This document shows positions 19,251 to 21,987 of a stretch of DNA of 21,987 bases, in pieces (position 1 is the first letter of the stretch; each line of letters opens with the position of its first letter). Both the position numbers and the translations under genes were made by a program. The notes under the pieces are model-generated. The model saw only the letters and a list, made by a program, of their open reading frames with translations. It was not told where the DNA came from and made no database searches. Origin of the DNA: a virus; IMG/VR virus record IMGVR_UViG_3300021962_000731, positions 1 to 21,987 of that record, one strand, 5' to 3'.

Positions 19251-21050
19251 ATGAAAAAAGAAACATATCTGGGTATAGAAATAGATTATTCACGCGACTC
19301 TCTATTTGATAAACTTGGTATCCAGCGACTAGAAGAATCATACATGCGAGAGGACGAAACTTCCCCGCAGCATAGATTCGCCTATGTTTCTACTGCTTTC
19401 GCATCAAATCTCGAGCATGCGCAACGTCTATATGATTATTCATCGAAACATTGGTTGTCATATGCGACACCAATTCTTTCCTTTGGTCGTTCTAAGCGTG
19501 GAATGCCAATCAGTTGTTTTTTAAATTTCATTGATGACACGGCAGAAGGTCTAGTTGAGAATCTCAGCGAAACCAGTTGGTTGTCGATGCTCGGGGGCGG
19601 TGTTGGAATTGGTTTTGGTATTCGCGCTGCTGATGATAAGTCTACTGGTGTTATGCCACATCTTAAAACTTATGATTCAAGTTCGATGGCGTATCGTCAG
19701 GGTCGCACTCGTCGTGGCAGTTATGCCGCTTATCTTGACATTAGTCATCCTGACGTGGGACAATTTCTTGAGATGCGTAAACCTACTGGCGATCCCAATA
19801 TCCGATGCCTGAATTTACACCACGGAATCAACATTACCGACGACTTCATGGAAATCATCCAACGATGCATGGCAGACCACGAAGCAGATGACAGTTGGAA
19901 TCTAACCGACCCTAAGTCTGGCGAAATTCGTGAAACAGTTTCTGCGAAAGAACTATGGCAGAAGATTCTAGAACTGCGTATGATGACTGGCGAACCATAC
20001 CTGCACTTCATTGATACATCAAATCGCATGATGCCACAGTTCCAGAAAGATCTCGGTCTGAAAATTCATCAGTCAAATCTCTGCTCAGAAATTATTCTGC
20101 CAACTGACAAGAAGCGTACTGCTGTTTGTTGTTTGTCATCCGTCAATCTAGAATATTATGATGCTTGGTCGAAAGATTCTATGTTCCTAAAGGACATGGC
20201 AGAGATGCTTGACAATGTTCTCCAGTATTTTATTGACAATGCTCCGAATACAGTAAAACGTGCTAAGTACGCAGCAATGCGCGAACGTTCTATTGGTATT
20301 GGCGCACTTGGGTTCCATGCTTATCTACAACGCAAGGGTATTGCGTGGGAGTCAGCAGTCGCCAAGGGCACTAACATGCGCATGTTTAAACTGATCAAGA
20401 ATCGTCTCGATGTTGCAAATCTAGAACTTGGTGCTGAACGTGGCGAAGCACCTGATGCTGCTGGCACTGGTCGTCGATTCTCTCATACACAGGCAATCGC
20501 ACCAAATGCATCTTCATCAATCATCATGGGAAATACCAGTCCGTCGATTGAACCGTGGCGAGCAAATGCATATCGTCAAGATACGCTATCGGGTTCATTT
20601 CTTAATAAGAATAAATACCTTGATATTATCATCAAAGATGAAGCAGCGAATCACAAAGATGGGTGGTATGATGAGACTTGGTCTTCAATTATCGCCAATG
20701 ATGGTTCAGTGCAACACCTTACGTGGATGGATGCAATTACTAAGGAAGTTTATAAGACCTCCATGGAAATTGATCAGCGGTGGGTCATCGAGCACGCTGC
20801 AGACAGACAGAAGTTTATTGATCAGGCACAGTCTCTCAATCTATTCTTCCGTCCTGATGCAAATATCAAATATCTTCATGCTGTCCACTTCCTCGCATGG
20901 AAGCAGGGGTTGAAGACTTTATATTATTGTCGTTCAGAAAAAATAGGAAAAGCAGACAAGGTTTCTAAGCGCATTGAGCGTGAAGCAATTAAAGAAATTG
21001 ACTTCAAGGCAATGATCGACGGTGATAACTGCGTTGCATGCGAAGGGTAA
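19251..21050 (+). CDS. nrdA: Ribonucleoside-diphosphate reductase alpha subunit, class Ia (NrdA), short form
   Basis: A 599-aa catalytic subunit that reduces ribonucleotides to deoxyribonucleotides with the NrdB radical subunit encoded 236 bases downstream. Catalytic residues are present: C89 in ISCFLNF and C293 in AVCCLSSVNL (the redox pair), N276-x-C278-x-E280 in QSNLCSEIILPT (thiyl radical site), tandem Tyr in TLYYCRS for radical transfer, and a C-terminal CVAC pair (C594, C597) for re-reduction. E. coli NrdA has 761 residues; this one begins near the catalytic barrel and has no N-terminal ATP-cone, so dATP feedback control is probably absent. The start codon follows an AGGAACAGGGA ribosome binding site. 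Just before it, TATAAATG resembles a late octamer but contains the ATG itself. Confidence 0.95.
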   Translation: MKKETYLGIEIDYSRDSLFDKLGIQRLEESYMREDETSPQHRFAYVSTAFASNLEHAQRLYDYSSKHWLSYATPILSFGRSKRGMPISCFLNFIDDTAEGLVENLSETSWLSMLGGGVGIGFGIRAADDKSTGVMPHLKTYDSSSMAYRQGRTRRGSYAAYLDISHPDVGQFLEMRKPTGDPNIRCLNLHHGINITDDFMEIIQRCMADHEADDSWNLTDPKSGEIRETVSAKELWQKILELRMMTGEPYLHFIDTSNRMMPQFQKDLGLKIHQSNLCSEIILPTDKKRTAVCCLSSVNLEYYDAWSKDSMFLKDMAEMLDNVLQYFIDNAPNTVKRAKYAAMRERSIGIGALGFHAYLQRKGIAWESAVAKGTNMRMFKLIKNRLDVANLELGAERGEAPDAAGTGRRFSHTQAIAPNASSSIIMGNTSPSIEPWRANAYRQDTLSGSFLNKNKYLDIIIKDEAANHKDGWYDETWSSIIANDGSVQHLTWMDAITKEVYKTSMEIDQRWVIEHAADRQKFIDQAQSLNLFFRPDANIKYLHAVHFLAWKQGLKTLYYCRSEKIGKADKVSKRIEREAIKEIDFKAMIDGDNCVACEG

Positions 21051-21053
21051 GAA

Positions 21054-21290
21054 ATGACAAGTTATTTTGCACAAATAGTATCAAAACCTGAATGTCCATA
21101 CTGTACTCTTGCGAAAGAGTTTATGGTAGGAATGGACATCCAGTATACAGAAATGGTAGTTGGTAAAGACTGCCTGTGGGAAGACATTACCGCACAATTG
21201 CCTGATGTGAAGACTGTTCCTCAGATCTGGGTGAACGGTGAGCATGTTGGTGGTTATGACGATTTAGTAAAGTGGGCAGAAACAGTATGA
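21054..21290 (+). CDS. Glutaredoxin (NrdC-like)
   Basis: A 78-aa glutaredoxin with active site CPYC at residues 14-17 (SKPECPYCTLAKEF), the cis-Pro motif TVPQIWVNG and the GGYDDL glutathione-binding segment at the end. It would reduce the C-terminal Cys pair of the NrdA encoded three bases upstream. Its gene lies between nrdA and nrdB, and its TGA overlaps the nrdB ATG (ATGA), so the three subunits of the system are translated in series. AAGGGT precedes the ATG. Confidence 0.93.
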   Translation: MTSYFAQIVSKPECPYCTLAKEFMVGMDIQYTEMVVGKDCLWEDITAQLPDVKTVPQIWVNGEHVGGYDDLVKWAETV

Positions 21291-21987
21291 CCTTAATGAC
21301 AGAACGAGCATATTTTAAACCGTTCAACTACCCATGGGCATATGACGCATGGTTGAAACATGAGCAGTCGCATTGGTTGCACACTGAAGTCCCGATGTCC
21401 GAAGATGTCAATGACTGGAAGAAGCGTCTTAATGATGGCGAAAAGCATTTCCTAACTAACATTTTCCGCTTCTTCACACAGGGTGACATTGATGTTGCTG
21501 GTGGTTATGTGAAGAACTATCTGCCACATTTCCCACAACCTGAAGTTCGCATGATGCTGATGGGTTTCGCGGCAAGGGAGGCATTACATGTTGCAGCGTA
21601 TTCTCACCTTATTGAAACACTGGGTATGCCAGAAACGACGTATCAGGAATTCCTTGAATACGACTCAATGCGAGCAAAGCACGACTACTTTACAGATTTG
21701 TCGAATGCAAATGGAACACCTGAATCAGTCGCGACCAATATCGCTGCATTTAGTGCATTCACTGAAGGTATGCAGTTGTTCTCGTCCTTCATCATGCTGC
21801 TCAACTTCCCTCGTCACGGAAAGATGAAAGGTATGGGACAGATTGTTACTTGGTCGATTGTTGATGAAACTCAACACGCTGAAGGTATGATTAAACTGTT
21901 CCGTTCATATGTTGAAGAAAATCGTGAATTGTGGAATGACGATCTAAAGTCACAGATCTATACTATCGCAGAAAAGATGGTTGAACT
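21287..21987 (+). CDS. nrdB: Ribonucleoside-diphosphate reductase beta subunit NrdB (partial, 3' end outside window)
   Basis: An open frame of 233 codons running off the window edge, from ATG 21287 (ATG 21296 is an alternative that begins MTERAYFKPF). It is the diiron-tyrosyl radical subunit of class I ribonucleotide reductase. Metal and radical residues are visible: TQGDIDVAGG near 64-73, REALHVAAY with E98, H101 and the radical-position Y105, TEGMQLF with E160, and VDETQHAE with E194 and H197. The spacing E-x2-H-x3-Y matches E. coli E115, H118 and Y122, so this is a canonical Tyr-radical enzyme and not a metal-free or Tyr-less variant. The C-terminal tail that docks into NrdA is not in the window. 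Confidence 0.95.
   Translation, partial: MTLMTERAYFKPFNYPWAYDAWLKHEQSHWLHTEVPMSEDVNDWKKRLNDGEKHFLTNIFRFFTQGDIDVAGGYVKNYLPHFPQPEVRMMLMGFAAREALHVAAYSHLIETLGMPETTYQEFLEYDSMRAKHDYFTDLSNANGTPESVATNIAAFSAFTEGMQLFSSFIMLLNFPRHGKMKGMGQIVTWSIVDETQHAEGMIKLFRSYVEENRELWNDDLKSQIYTIAEKMVE

Noticed and set aside
20428-20913. 161-codon open frame in an alternative + frame within nrdA
   Set aside because: It overlaps conserved NrdA coding sequence, and the translation (rich in Met, His, Arg and Leu) has no domain features. Shadow frame.
1-21987. CRISPR array, insertion sequence, integrase or attachment site
   Set aside because: No regularly spaced short repeats, transposase motifs or recombinase genes were seen. 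The only repeats are coding modules in the large head-protein candidates.

Overview
The window is a continuous stretch of a T4-superfamily myovirus genome (tailed dsDNA phage). All genes lie on the + strand, tightly packed and often overlapping by 1 to 30 bases. The identification rests on a gp41-type replicative helicase, a gp61-type primase, class Ia ribonucleotide reductase genes with a glutaredoxin, ThyX, T4-type late promoter octamers (TATAAATA), a phage tRNA, and several protein families that I recall from aquatic T4-like phages (cyanophages, pelagiphages, relatives infecting other proteobacteria). The host cannot be read from the sequence; nested i-/o-spanin genes indicate a Gram-negative one. 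No cyanophage photosynthesis gene is present here, which is only weak evidence on the host.

Layout. Bases 1-2191: probable tail of uvsX, a small Cys-rich protein, the helicase and a 2-oxoglutarate/Fe(II) oxygenase. Bases 2192-3375: a sigma70-type promoter, a late promoter, tRNA-Arg(TCT), a free-standing homing endonuclease-like gene and an unknown gene. Bases 3362-5826: a glycosyltransferase, a ligase-fold protein and an HxGH nucleotidyltransferase. Bases 5828-13431: structural genes, an i-spanin with a completely nested o-spanin, two large modular proteins, a DUF6321-like protein and a Dps-like ferritin between them, and two further virion proteins. Bases 13433-16604: two conserved unknown T4-like proteins, then a lysis region with a holin candidate, a two-catalytic-domain endolysin, an EF-hand microprotein and an XhlA-like protein. 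Bases 16645-21987: primase, an unknown gene, thyX, an AbrB-MazG fusion, nrdA, glutaredoxin and the start of nrdB.

The most interesting signal is a likely head-maturation system. Two proteins begin with a sequence resembling the T4 internal-protein capsid targeting sequence (S-F-x-x-F-[IV]-x-E), and two more carry the SFKQF core at internal or C-terminal positions. The two large proteins (809 and 581 aa) are punctuated by acidic stretches ending in L/I-x-E, the consensus of the T4 gp21 prohead protease. They share repeated modules, as if they were polyproteins cut inside the capsid. Encoded among them are a Dps-like protein, a ligase-fold protein and a nucleotidyltransferase. My inference is that this phage packages processed internal proteins, possibly enzymes, that are ejected with the DNA.

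The genes at both ends (uvsX tail and nrdB) are cut by the window edges. No gene-free stretch exceeds 300 bases; the longest (2192-2374) holds the promoters and tRNA.
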